From the NCBI GenBank assembly GCA_013334485.1, contig JAAXXL010000011.1:1-55163 (forward strand): a DNA stretch of 55,163 bases, in the 5' to 3' direction. Source of the stretch: Chlorobiaceae bacterium (GTDB lineage Bacteria > Bacteroidota > Chlorobiia > Chlorobiales > Chlorobiaceae). The notes beneath the pieces are model-generated. The model searched no databases, was not told where the DNA came from, and saw nothing but the letters and a program-made list of their open reading frames with translations. The translations under genes were made by a program, and so were the position numbers. Numbering within the stretch: position 1 is the first letter of the stretch; the number at the start of each line of letters is the position of its first letter. Positions 34,905 to 42,134 of the stretch are shown here, one piece after another.

Positions 34905-35666
34905 ATGCCCTTCTCGTTATTTACAAGTCCGAATCCTTCTGCAGGAAGTGACCCGTTTCCCTACACCCTGAAGGTGAACCCGAGAGCCAAGTCGGCGCGA
35001 TTGAAAATGACTCCGCATGGTGGTCTTGTGGTGGTGGTTCCTCCACGATTCGATAAAAAACAGATTGCTTTGCTGCTGCAGCATCATGAGCCGTGGATAA
35101 AAAAAATCCAGGCAAAGTTTGATGCCCATCGCCAGCCCTCCCTTGCTCTTTCAGAAAACGGGCTGCCATCTTCCATCAGTTTTCCCGAGTTTGCTGAATC
35201 GTGGTCAGTTACCTACACTCATGGCGGTAGTGGAGAGGTAGAGCTGAAGGAGAAGCCGGGCAGCACGCTTTTTGTGTCAGGTGAAGTTGCCGACACAGCG
35301 CTTACACAAAAGCTGCTCTCTGCATGGCTGAAAAAGCGGGCTCAGGTGCACCTTCTTCCCGCTCTTGAAAAACTTTCCGCAGCTCATGATTTCAGTTATG
35401 CTTCTGCAACTGTTCGCCTGCAGCACTCCCGGTGGGGGAGCTGTTCATCCCGCCGTTCGATAACCCTGAACAGCAAGCTGCTCTTTCTGCCGGAGCACCT
35501 TGTTCGCTACATCATGGTGCATGAGCTTTGCCACACGGTGCACATGAATCACTCCCGTGCCTTCTGGTCGCTGGTTCATCAGCACGATCCCTTGTGCCAA
35601 AGCAACAACCGGGAGATGAAGACGGCATGGAAGTATGTCCCGGCCTGGCTTGGGCAGGGCTCATGA
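34905..35666 (+). CDS. YgjP/WLM-type zinc metallopeptidase (DUF45, M48-like)
   Basis: About 253 residues from the ATG at 34905 (MPFSLFTS); an in-frame TTG precedes it by six bases. The N-terminal half is an SprT/YgjP-like beta region (YTLKVNPRAKSARLKMTPHG). The C-terminal half holds RWGSCSSRRSITLNSKLLFLP and the zinc site HELCHTVHMNHSRAFW, that is HExxH followed by a downstream His. The family occurs with restriction genes and elsewhere, and its substrate is unknown. It is cytoplasmic, with no signal peptide. Confidence 0.87.
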   Translation: MPFSLFTSPNPSAGSDPFPYTLKVNPRAKSARLKMTPHGGLVVVVPPRFDKKQIALLLQHHEPWIKKIQAKFDAHRQPSLALSENGLPSSISFPEFAESWSVTYTHGGSGEVELKEKPGSTLFVSGEVADTALTQKLLSAWLKKRAQVHLLPALEKLSAAHDFSYASATVRLQHSRWGSCSSRRSITLNSKLLFLPEHLVRYIMVHELCHTVHMNHSRAFWSLVHQHDPLCQSNNREMKTAWKYVPAWLGQGS

Positions 35667-35788
35667 CAATTAATAGTGCTGCCCGGCAGGCTTGAAGCTG
35701 GTTGTTCATGCTTTTCTGAGAGGGTAAATTCGTAGATTGTTTTTCTATGACGCCAGCGTCGCCTTTATTTACCTGTAAAAGCCAAGCC

Positions 35789-36892
35789 ATGAACATTGGA
35801 ATTCCAGTGGAACGAAAATCCGGTGAGAACAGGGTTGCCTGCACCCCGTCCGGAGTCCGTAATCTTGTTGCAGCCGGTCACCGTGTTGTGGTTGAAGCCG
35901 GAGCAGGGGTCGGTAGCGGTTTCAGTGATGATAAATACCGTCGGGCAGGTGCGCAGCTTACCGCTTCAACGGAAAAGGTGTGGAAGAGTGATATGGTGGC
36001 CAAGGTCAAGGAGCCCCTTGAAGAGGAGTTTCGCTTTTTTCGGGAGGATCTCATCCTTTTTACCTTTCTGCATCTGGCAGGGGTACCGGTTCTTGCGGAG
36101 AAGCTTCTGGAGTCAGGGGTTACAGCTCTTGCCTATGAAACGGTTCAGGAGAATGGCCGTCGGCCGCTGCTTGCTCCGATGAGTGAAATAGCAGGGAAGA
36201 TGAGCGTTTTGATGGGAGCATATTACCTCAGCAATCACCAGGGAGGCAAAGGGAAGCTTCTGGGAGGAGTTCCCGGTGTTTTGCCCGGAAAGGTTGCCGT
36301 GCTTGGCGGAGGACTGGCCGGTATGCATGCCGCCAAGGTTGCTGCTGCTCTTGGTGCAGATGTGACGGTACTTGAAGTTGATCAGGAGCGAATGCGCTAC
36401 CTGGAAACGGCGCTTCCTTCGCAGGTCCATACCCTCTACTCCACCGAGCAGCATATTGAAGAGCAGCTTGAACAGGTTGACCTGCTTATTGGTGCAGTAC
36501 TGGTTCCGGGTGCGGTTGCCCCGAAACTTGTCAGCCGGGCAATGCTCCGCAACATGAAGCCGGGCGCGGTACTTGTCGATATCGCTGTTGATCAGGGCGG
36601 ATGTATTGAAACCACCAGGCCGACAACCCATGAATCCCCTGTATATGTGGAAGAGGGCGTTGTGCATTATTGTGTGGCAAACATGCCTGCAGCCTATCCG
36701 CAAACATCAACGGAGGCTCTGACGGGAGCCACACTGCCCTATATCAGAAGAATTGCTGATCTCGGCCTTGAGAGTGCCATGGTTATGATGCCGGCTCTCT
36801 CATCAGGATTGAATATCTGGAAAGGCAACGTCACCCATGAAGCGCTTGCCCAATCACTGGGAAAGCCCTTTCATGAGAATCCGTTTGCCTGA
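35789..36892 (+). CDS. ald: Alanine dehydrogenase
   Basis: About 367 residues from the ATG at 35789 (MNIGIPVERKSGENRVA), the usual family start; the open frame extends 14 codons further without conserved sequence. NAD-dependent interconversion of alanine with pyruvate and ammonia. The pyruvate-site residues are present: Lys in KVKEP, His in FTFLHLAG and Asp in VDQGGC. The NAD fold is VAVLGGGLAGMHAAKVAAALGAD. This is the canonical copy, in contrast to the divergent paralogue at 19076-20296. No operon partner is obvious. Confidence 0.92.
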   Translation: MNIGIPVERKSGENRVACTPSGVRNLVAAGHRVVVEAGAGVGSGFSDDKYRRAGAQLTASTEKVWKSDMVAKVKEPLEEEFRFFREDLILFTFLHLAGVPVLAEKLLESGVTALAYETVQENGRRPLLAPMSEIAGKMSVLMGAYYLSNHQGGKGKLLGGVPGVLPGKVAVLGGGLAGMHAAKVAAALGADVTVLEVDQERMRYLETALPSQVHTLYSTEQHIEEQLEQVDLLIGAVLVPGAVAPKLVSRAMLRNMKPGAVLVDIAVDQGGCIETTRPTTHESPVYVEEGVVHYCVANMPAAYPQTSTEALTGATLPYIRRIADLGLESAMVMMPALSSGLNIWKGNVTHEALAQSLGKPFHENPFA

Positions 36893-36913
36893 TAATGGAG
36901 CTGCTTTTTCGCT

Positions 36914-37357
36914 TCAGGGTACGAGAAGCTTGAATCCTGAGTGCGGGTCAAACTGACGGGATGCACTGTTTTCAAGCAGTTCCGTCAGTACTATTTCCAT
37001 CACCAGCCACACTTTTACCCCTTTGCGGATACATCCTGTAACCGTGTTCTCCTCCCGTCCGCAGGCCATATGCATATGGAGTATCGGGTTGCCCTCATCA
37101 TCAGGAAAGATGGTTCCAGTACCGGTAATTTCATGAGCATCGTAAAGCTCATGAGTCATTGGCGTTATCGGTTGTGAGCGGCTCTCTTCAGGCCCCACAA
37201 CAAGCAGGCTGCCCTTGTCAGCCCCGCCAATTGCAATAAGCGTTGCCCTCGTAACAGCATGATCTTTTACAAACTGCTCAAGTTTCTCGTGAACAATTTC
37301 ACCATCTTCAAGCCTGATGACAAAGGTTCTGCCCTCCCGGGCCTCTGAATATTTCAT
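36914..37357 (-). CDS. PPC/DUF296-domain protein
   Basis: 147 residues forming a single PPC (plant and prokaryote conserved) domain. It opens with RTFVIRLEDGEIVHEKLEQF, contains IAIGGADKGSLLVVG and HEITGTGTIFPDDEG, and has the characteristic His-rich strand LHMHMACGRE, which may bind metal. The family forms trimers in bacteria, and in plants the domain is part of AT-hook proteins. Bacterial function is unsettled. It converges on ald with a 21-base gap. Confidence 0.85.
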   Translation of the reverse strand: MKYSEAREGRTFVIRLEDGEIVHEKLEQFVKDHAVTRATLIAIGGADKGSLLVVGPEESRSQPITPMTHELYDAHEITGTGTIFPDDEGNPILHMHMACGREENTVTGCIRKGVKVWLVMEIVLTELLENSASRQFDPHSGFKLLVP

Positions 37358-37486
37358 CTCCTCAATGTTTTATTTACCGCAATCCGGATTCAACAGTCCG
37401 TCTGCTGGATAGTTACTCTCAATGTAGTAAAACCCGATAGTGCAGAGCAAGGCTTTTTAGCTCCCGACTCATTTGGAATATGACTC

Positions 37487-37873
37487 CTACCGGTTTAGCC
37501 TGTAGATATGCCAGTTCAGATAGGTAGCAAAGAGTCCCCAGCCGAGATAGGGGATCAGAAAAAGGGTAGCAGGAAGACTCGCCTGCAGAAAAAGCAGAAT
37601 GATTGCAATAAGGGTGATGTCTATGAAGAGGAGGTCAAAAAATGCAAGCAGTATTTTTTTTCTGGAGAAAAAAATTCCGGTCCAGTTAAAGGCGGCAGTA
37701 AAATGGATAGCGAGCAACGCTAAAGTGGTGTAGAGATGAGGATGCGAAGGGGCAATGAAATAAAGCACAAAAGAGGCAAAAATCAAGAGATAAATGGCAA
37801 TCCAGACCGGCCAGAAAAACTTGTTCGGAGGGGTCAAGTGAGGCTTTTTCAACCCTTCATACCATGTACTCAT
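37487..37873 (-). CDS. tspO: TspO/MBR-family membrane protein lacking the first helix
   Basis: 128 residues. It opens MSTWYEGLKKPHLTPPNKFF, which in standard ~155-160-residue TspO proteins comes after the first membrane helix. It then has four hydrophobic spans (FWPVWIAIYLLIFASFVLYF; LALLAIHFTAAFNWTGIFF; LLAFFDLLFIDITLIAIILL; LPATLFLIPYLGWGLFATYL). Family residues include W in FNWTGIFF and PYLGWGLFATYLNW. The ATG is preceded by GGAG at good spacing, so the short form is probably genuine. TspO proteins bind porphyrins and tetrapyrrole intermediates, relevant in a bacteriochlorophyll producer. Confidence 0.8.
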   Translation of the reverse strand: MSTWYEGLKKPHLTPPNKFFWPVWIAIYLLIFASFVLYFIAPSHPHLYTTLALLAIHFTAAFNWTGIFFSRKKILLAFFDLLFIDITLIAIILLFLQASLPATLFLIPYLGWGLFATYLNWHIYRLNR

Positions 37874-37967
37874 GAGTTCTCTCCGCTCTGTTCCATTCAG
37901 ATATTACTACTGTTTTCAGTTGCACACAGAAGAGAAAACATTATTTCCCGGCCAAATGGTTCCCGGA

Positions 37968-38019
37968 TGTAGGGGCGAAAAATTTTCCTGGTAAGGGCGA
38001 AAAATGTTTCGCCCCTACA
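37968..38019. repeat. Inverted GTAGGGGCGAAA repeat
   Basis: TGTAGGGGCGAAA (37968-37980) and its exact reverse complement (38007-38019) form a 13-base stem. The loop contains a further partial copy, GTAAGGGCGAAAAAT. The same unit recurs at 39249-39341. It occupies part of the space between tspO and the 102-residue gene. Confidence 0.75.
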
Positions 38020-38090
38020 GTGATCTGTATGCAGAGAGATGAGATGGCAAGGTTCTGTTTACAGCAATGCCCCGTTGTGTCAGTTTGCTG

Positions 38091-38399
38091 TCAATTGTCA
38101 AAAAACTCGATTTTCAGGTTTTCATTATCCTGCTCCGTCAGGTTGTACAGCCCTTTTTTGTTGATTGCCAGACCTAATTTGTCTGCTGCCGGGATGATGC
38201 TCTGTTCAATGCTGTCAGCCTCGGTTTTTGGAAAATTCCGGTTGAAGAAGAGGTTCAATGTCGGGCCGGCATTCTCAAACTGAAGCAGGAAGCCGTTATG
38301 ATTGACAAAAACCAGATCTTCATAGGCATAGGTTACCTCATGGCCAAGCTCTTCGAGAAGCTGTATGACGGTTCCAAGTGGTCGTAATGATGTTTCCAT
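38091..38399 (-). CDS. Hypothetical protein of 102 residues, partner of the ArsC-like gene
   Basis: Small acidic soluble protein with no signal or membrane segment. Visible features are an amphipathic helix at the start (RPLGTVIQLLEELGHEVTYA), a strand-rich middle (LVFVNHNGFLLQFENAG), and an alternating C-terminal strand (NLKIEFFDN). I do not recognise a family. It begins 3 bases after the stop of the ArsC-like nitrogenase-associated gene, so they are almost certainly co-transcribed and translationally coupled. A role connected to nitrogen fixation is guilt by association only. Confidence 0.68.
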   Translation of the reverse strand: METSLRPLGTVIQLLEELGHEVTYAYEDLVFVNHNGFLLQFENAGPTLNLFFNRNFPKTEADSIEQSIIPAADKLGLAINKKGLYNLTEQDNENLKIEFFDN

Positions 38400-38402
38400 A
38401 GT

Positions 38403-38837
38403 TCAGTGCTCCTTAGTTATACATGAATAGTTGTTGTTATGAGGGCATGAGTTGATCTCTCCCAACTCTATTGATTTTTCAATTGAATCAAGGCTTATCA
38501 GTTTTTTCAGTTCGTCAATGTCGAATCCCTGAAAGTAGCGGCTTCCGATTTTCATCAGAGGTCGTTTTATCAGGAGCGGCTCTTTTATCATCAGTGTAAT
38601 TGCCTCCTCCTTTGTGAAGAGAAGAGGGTTGACTTCTCCCGATTTTATTCTCGGTGCCGCCACATTGAAGCATTCTGCTACAGGCTTCTTTCCGAAATAC
38701 TCTTCAAGCTCCTCCTTAGTCCATGGGTGTTCAAGCAGATTGAGTGCGTCAACACTATGTCCCGAATGTTCCAGCAGAGCCTTTTGCCGGGTATTGTTCT
38801 GGCACCCGGGCTTTTCGTAAAAGAGTATGGTTGCCAT
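38403..38837 (-). CDS. ArsC/Spx-like nitrogenase-associated protein
   Basis: 144 residues of the thioredoxin-fold ArsC family. The start MATILFYEKPGCQNNTRQKA and the later PWTKEELEEYFGKKPVAECFN, APRIKSGEVNP and LLIKRPLMKIG match the 'nitrogenase-associated protein' subgroup found in nif regions of diazotrophs. The single Cys in PGCQNN occupies the ArsC active-site position. No nif genes are in the window, but green sulfur bacteria commonly fix nitrogen. It is the first gene of a two-gene unit. I found no sigma-54 site upstream. Confidence 0.8.
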   Translation of the reverse strand: MATILFYEKPGCQNNTRQKALLEHSGHSVDALNLLEHPWTKEELEEYFGKKPVAECFNVAAPRIKSGEVNPLLFTKEEAITLMIKEPLLIKRPLMKIGSRYFQGFDIDELKKLISLDSIEKSIELGEINSCPHNNNYSCITKEH

Positions 38838-38993
38838 GATCCCGAATTTTTAGTTCTCCCGACTGTTATTGTTTACTTTAATTAAGGAAATAATAATCTA
38901 AAAACTAAATAAATAATATGAAATAGTTATAATACGTTTATGTGTAAGGTATTTGTGTGTTATTTCGATAATAAATAAAAAGCGAGGGGCGTT

Positions 38994-39248
38994 ATGGCTG
39001 AGAGCAATCTGCAGGCATGGGAAAAAGTTCTGGAGTACTCTTCAGTGCCGTTGCATGGCACCATGTCAAGGAAAATCCGCAAAGGGGTCAAGCTGCAAAT
39101 TAACGAAGGGGCTATCTATGAAGATGCGGTACTCTTTATCAGCGATCTTTTTCTCCGCATTACCGGAGAGGACGGAGGTGTGAGCGTGAACACCTATTAT
39201 GATATGAAGGCGGTTTCAAGCATTCGTACCTACAGCAGCAAGGAATAA
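38994..39248 (+). CDS. Hypothetical protein of 84 residues
   Basis: Small soluble protein without a recognised domain. It reads as alternating strands (VPLHGTMSRKI, VLFISDLFLRITGED, VSVNTYYDMKAVSSI), compatible with a small beta fold. The ATG at 38994 follows GAGGGG at suitable spacing, which supports expression. The upstream region is very AT-rich. The stop codon abuts a cluster of hairpin repeats. Confidence 0.6.
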   Translation: MAESNLQAWEKVLEYSSVPLHGTMSRKIRKGVKLQINEGAIYEDAVLFISDLFLRITGEDGGVSVNTYYDMKAVSSIRTYSSKE

Positions 39249-39341
39249 TGTAGGGGCGTATTTGATTTGTGTGTAGGGGCGAAACATTTTTCGCCCTTAC
39301 GGGGGGGATGGGTGTAGTGGCGTATCGCATACGCCCCTACG
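39249..39341. repeat. Cluster of GTAGGGGCG hairpin repeats; supplies the stop of the SulP gene
   Basis: Three units: TGTAGGGGCGTAT (39249 on), GTAGGGGCGAAA-N4-TTTCGCCCTTAC (about 39273-39300), and GTAGTGGCGTAT-CGC-ATACGCCCCTAC (39314-39340). The latter two are hairpins with about 12-base arms and single mismatches. They fill the whole space between the convergent genes, and the last one contains the TAG stop (39337-39339) of the SulP gene. The same unit lies at 37968-38019. Confidence 0.75.
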
Positions 39342-41049
39342 GCGTGGTCATCTCCCGCTTCACCGTAGGGACAAAGTTCCGTTGCCGTCCGAGCTTTGGC
39401 AGGCCGAGAATCTCACGGGCATGGTCGAGAGCATCGTCGATATTGCCGAAAATGTTCTCTTCACCGATTTCATCGTAGAGTCCGTACTGCTGAAGGGCAA
39501 AAAGCGGCTGTGCATGAACTCCTGAAAGTATCAACCGGGTTGTGCTTTTGTTGCTGTCCCTGAGCAACTCTCTCATCATGTTCAGTCCGGTTGCATCAAT
39601 CGAGAGTACCTTACGCATTCTGATGATCCGTATTTTCGGTGCCTTTTCAACAATATGCATGGCGTCCCTGAACTTGGTTGCTGCACCAAAGAAAAACGGG
39701 CCGCTGATTTCAAACACCTCGACCCCTTCCGGTACCTTTCGGGTCACAATGGTGTTGGGATCCTCCTCTTCATCACTGTCTTTAAGCTCTCCCGTCATCA
39801 GCCCTACGTTTGAGAGTTCGGCCATGCGCTGCATAAAGAGGATAACCGAAAGCAGCATGCCGATCTCAATTGCCACCGTCAGGTCAAAAATAACGGTCAG
39901 CCCGAAGGTGGTCATGAGCACAATGACATCGCTTTTCGGGCTCTTCAGCAGTTGGCGGAACACCTTGATTTCGCTCATATTCCAGGCAACAATAATCAGG
40001 ATGGCCGCAAGTGCCGGCATCGGGATGAGCTTGGCCCATTTGCCGAAGAGCATCATGATTAACAGCAGTGTCAAGGCATGAACAATACCCGAAATCGGAG
40101 TTCTTCCGCCGTTCTTGACGTTTGTGGCGGTACGCGCAATTGCTCCGGTCACCGGAAGTCCGCCGAACAGCGGGGTAATGATATTGGCCACTCCCTGGGC
40201 AATCAGTTCCATATTTGACTTATGCCTTCCTCCGATCATACCATCAGCCACCACTGCCGATAACAGGGCTTCGATAGCTCCAAGCAGGGCAATGGTGGTT
40301 GCGGGCATAAGGAGCTGGCGGATAGTTGCGAAATCGAATACAGGCAGGACCGGTGCGGGAATCATCGAAGGGATCTCACCGAAACGGCTTTCAATGGTGG
40401 CTACGCCGAGGTTAAAGTATTGCACTATTGTTGTGGTGACAACAATGGCTACAAGAGAGCCTGGAATCCTGTGCGAAAGTTTAGGCCAGAAGATGATAAT
40501 GAAGAGCGCCAAGAGGCCGATCAAAAGGCTTGGAAGGTCAATTGTCTGAATGTTGAAGGCATAGGCGCTCCACTTGCCGATAAAGTCAGGAGGAACAGTT
40601 TCAATGGAGAGGCCGAGAAAGTCCTTGATCTGGCTTGAAAAAATAATCACAGCTATTCCGCTTGTAAAACCGACAATAACCGGATAGGGGATGAACTTGA
40701 TGAGGGAGCCGAACTGGGCGAATCCCATAATCAACAGGATAACACCGGCCATCATGGTTGCCAGGAGAAGGCCGTTTATGCCGTATTGTTGAACAATTCC
40801 GAAGAGAATGACAATAAAGGCACCTGTCGGCCCTCCGATCTGTACCCGGCTTCCTCCGAGAAAAGAGACAAGAAATCCGCCGATAACGGCACTGATAAGT
40901 CCTTTTTCCGGCGAAACTCCGGAAGCAATGGCAAAAGCAATTGCCAGCGGGAGAGCAACAATACCGACAAGAATGCCTGAAATGATATCCTTCACTATCC
41001 GTTCTGGAGTGATCTCACGGAAAATCGTGAAGAGTTTTGGTTTGAACAT
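39337..41049 (-). CDS. SulP-family anion transporter with STAS domain
   Basis: 570 residues: about 10-12 membrane helices (residues ~20-430), then a STAS domain (~440-550). The SulP signature region is near [29 protein letters not shown], and another conserved block is [12 protein letters not shown]-like [11 protein letters not shown]. The STAS domain contains [20 protein letters not shown] with the conserved phosphorylatable Ser/Asp region. The family carries sulfate, bicarbonate or other anions with H+ or Na+; substrate not resolved. The last residues (TTP) and stop are contributed in part by an inserted hairpin repeat. Confidence 0.9.
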   Translation of the reverse strand: MFKPKLFTIFREITPERIVKDIISGILVGIVALPLAIAFAIASGVSPEKGLISAVIGGFLVSFLGGSRVQIGGPTGAFIVILFGIVQQYGINGLLLATMMAGVILLIMGFAQFGSLIKFIPYPVIVGFTSGIAVIIFSSQIKDFLGLSIETVPPDFIGKWSAYAFNIQTIDLPSLLIGLLALFIIIFWPKLSHRIPGSLVAIVVTTTIVQYFNLGVATIESRFGEIPSMIPAPVLPVFDFATIRQLLMPATTIALLGAIEALLSAVVADGMIGGRHKSNMELIAQGVANIITPLFGGLPVTGAIARTATNVKNGGRTPISGIVHALTLLLIMMLFGKWAKLIPMPALAAILIIVAWNMSEIKVFRQLLKSPKSDVIVLMTTFGLTVIFDLTVAIEIGMLLSVILFMQRMAELSNVGLMTGELKDSDEEEDPNTIVTRKVPEGVEVFEISGPFFFGAATKFRDAMHIVEKAPKIRIIRMRKVLSIDATGLNMMRELLRDSNKSTTRLILSGVHAQPLFALQQYGLYDEIGEENIFGNIDDALDHAREILGLPKLGRQRNFVPTVKREMTTP

Positions 41050-41096
41050 GGCGATCTTCAGAAAAAGAAAATGAATAACCTTTGAATGTATCGGTT

Positions 41097-41127
41097 TCTA
41101 TATAAGATTTTTGAATTGGTTTATCAA
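41097..41127 (-). promoter_or_regulatory. Candidate promoter of the SulP gene
   Basis: Minus strand TTG (41125-41127), exactly 20 bases, then TATATAGA (41097-41104), 47 bases before the start codon. The remaining ~280 bases up to the next gene at 41409 show no further structure I recognise. Confidence 0.38.
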
Positions 41128-41408
41128 TAAAGAGTCATATTGAGGCCAATGCCGCGAGGCGTTGCAGTAATCCGGTATGCAAAACTTTATTGGCAGGAAC
41201 ATTCATTTCCCGGTTGCTGAATAGTCCGTTACTGCGTTAATATTGAAGAAGATGTTGTTGTTTTTCTTTAAGGGTTTGCTGCAATGCAGGCCTTTGCCTA
41301 TTATGCGTATGATGTGATTTTCTCTTTCAGCACTCCAGCTCCTTTTTTTGAGATTTGACTGCTTGTGTGAGTGTTTTAATTTTTTTAAATGTGAATCGGC
41401 ACCTTCAA

Positions 41409-41996
41409 ATGAACCTACCTGAACAGCTTTCGCAACCGCTCACACACGAAGAGCTTGGCCTTCTTGAGGGGTTTTTTATTTCTGACTCGGCACCTGTTGA
41501 GAGCTTCTCTTCTATCGAGATGCTCGATGGTTATATGACTGCGCTCATTGTCGGTCCGGAGGAGATAGCTCCTGACCTCTGGATGCCCTTTATCTGGGAC
41601 CAGGAGAATGCCGCAGCCCCCGTTTTTTCGTCGGAGGAGGAAGAGAAGATGATCAGGGAGCTGCTCGTTCGCCATATGAACTCCATTGCAAAACAGTTCA
41701 ATGATGCCGCTGAGGAGTTTCTGCCGATCTTTGAGCAGTATACCTATAATGATGAAGAGGAGAAAAATATAGCCATAGAGGATTGGGCTCTCGGCTTTAC
41801 AGTCGGTATGGAGCTGAAGCATGAGTCATGGTCTCCGCTTCTGCTTGATGAAGAGAGTGCCATGCTGGTTCTGCCGATGTTTGTTCTTGGTAAAATCACG
41901 GACGATTTCGAAAACCTTCCCGAGGAAGAGATTCTCGACCTTATCAATCTGCTTCCCGGTTTTGTGATTAAAATTTACCATTACTGGAAGGCGTAG
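41409..41996 (+). CDS. UPF0149/YecA-like protein
   Basis: About 195 residues from the ATG at 41409 (MNLPEQLSQPLTHEELGLLEGFF); the frame extends 18 codons upstream to a TTG without conserved sequence. All-helical, very acidic, with the family phrases MLDGYMTALIVGPEEIAPDLWMPFIW and ALGFTVGMELKHESWSPLL. YecA/UPF0149 proteins often carry a C-terminal SEC-C zinc tail, which is absent here. Function unknown. Confidence 0.8.
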   Translation: MNLPEQLSQPLTHEELGLLEGFFISDSAPVESFSSIEMLDGYMTALIVGPEEIAPDLWMPFIWDQENAAAPVFSSEEEEKMIRELLVRHMNSIAKQFNDAAEEFLPIFEQYTYNDEEEKNIAIEDWALGFTVGMELKHESWSPLLLDEESAMLVLPMFVLGKITDDFENLPEEEILDLINLLPGFVIKIYHYWKA

Positions 41997-42134
41997 AACG
42001 CCTGACAGCTTTTCAGCTATTATGACCGGTATGATTTCCAGATGTGAACGCTCATTGCAACTCTTGTTCTTCAGGCTTGTGCAGGTAAAGTGCCCGGCAG
42101 ATCGTTATTTGCCTTCCGGTAAAAATGACCACTG

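Noticed and set aside
39542-40081. 179-codon plus-strand ORF inside the SulP gene
   Set aside because: Antisense shadow; Ser/Met/Ile-rich without recognisable motifs.
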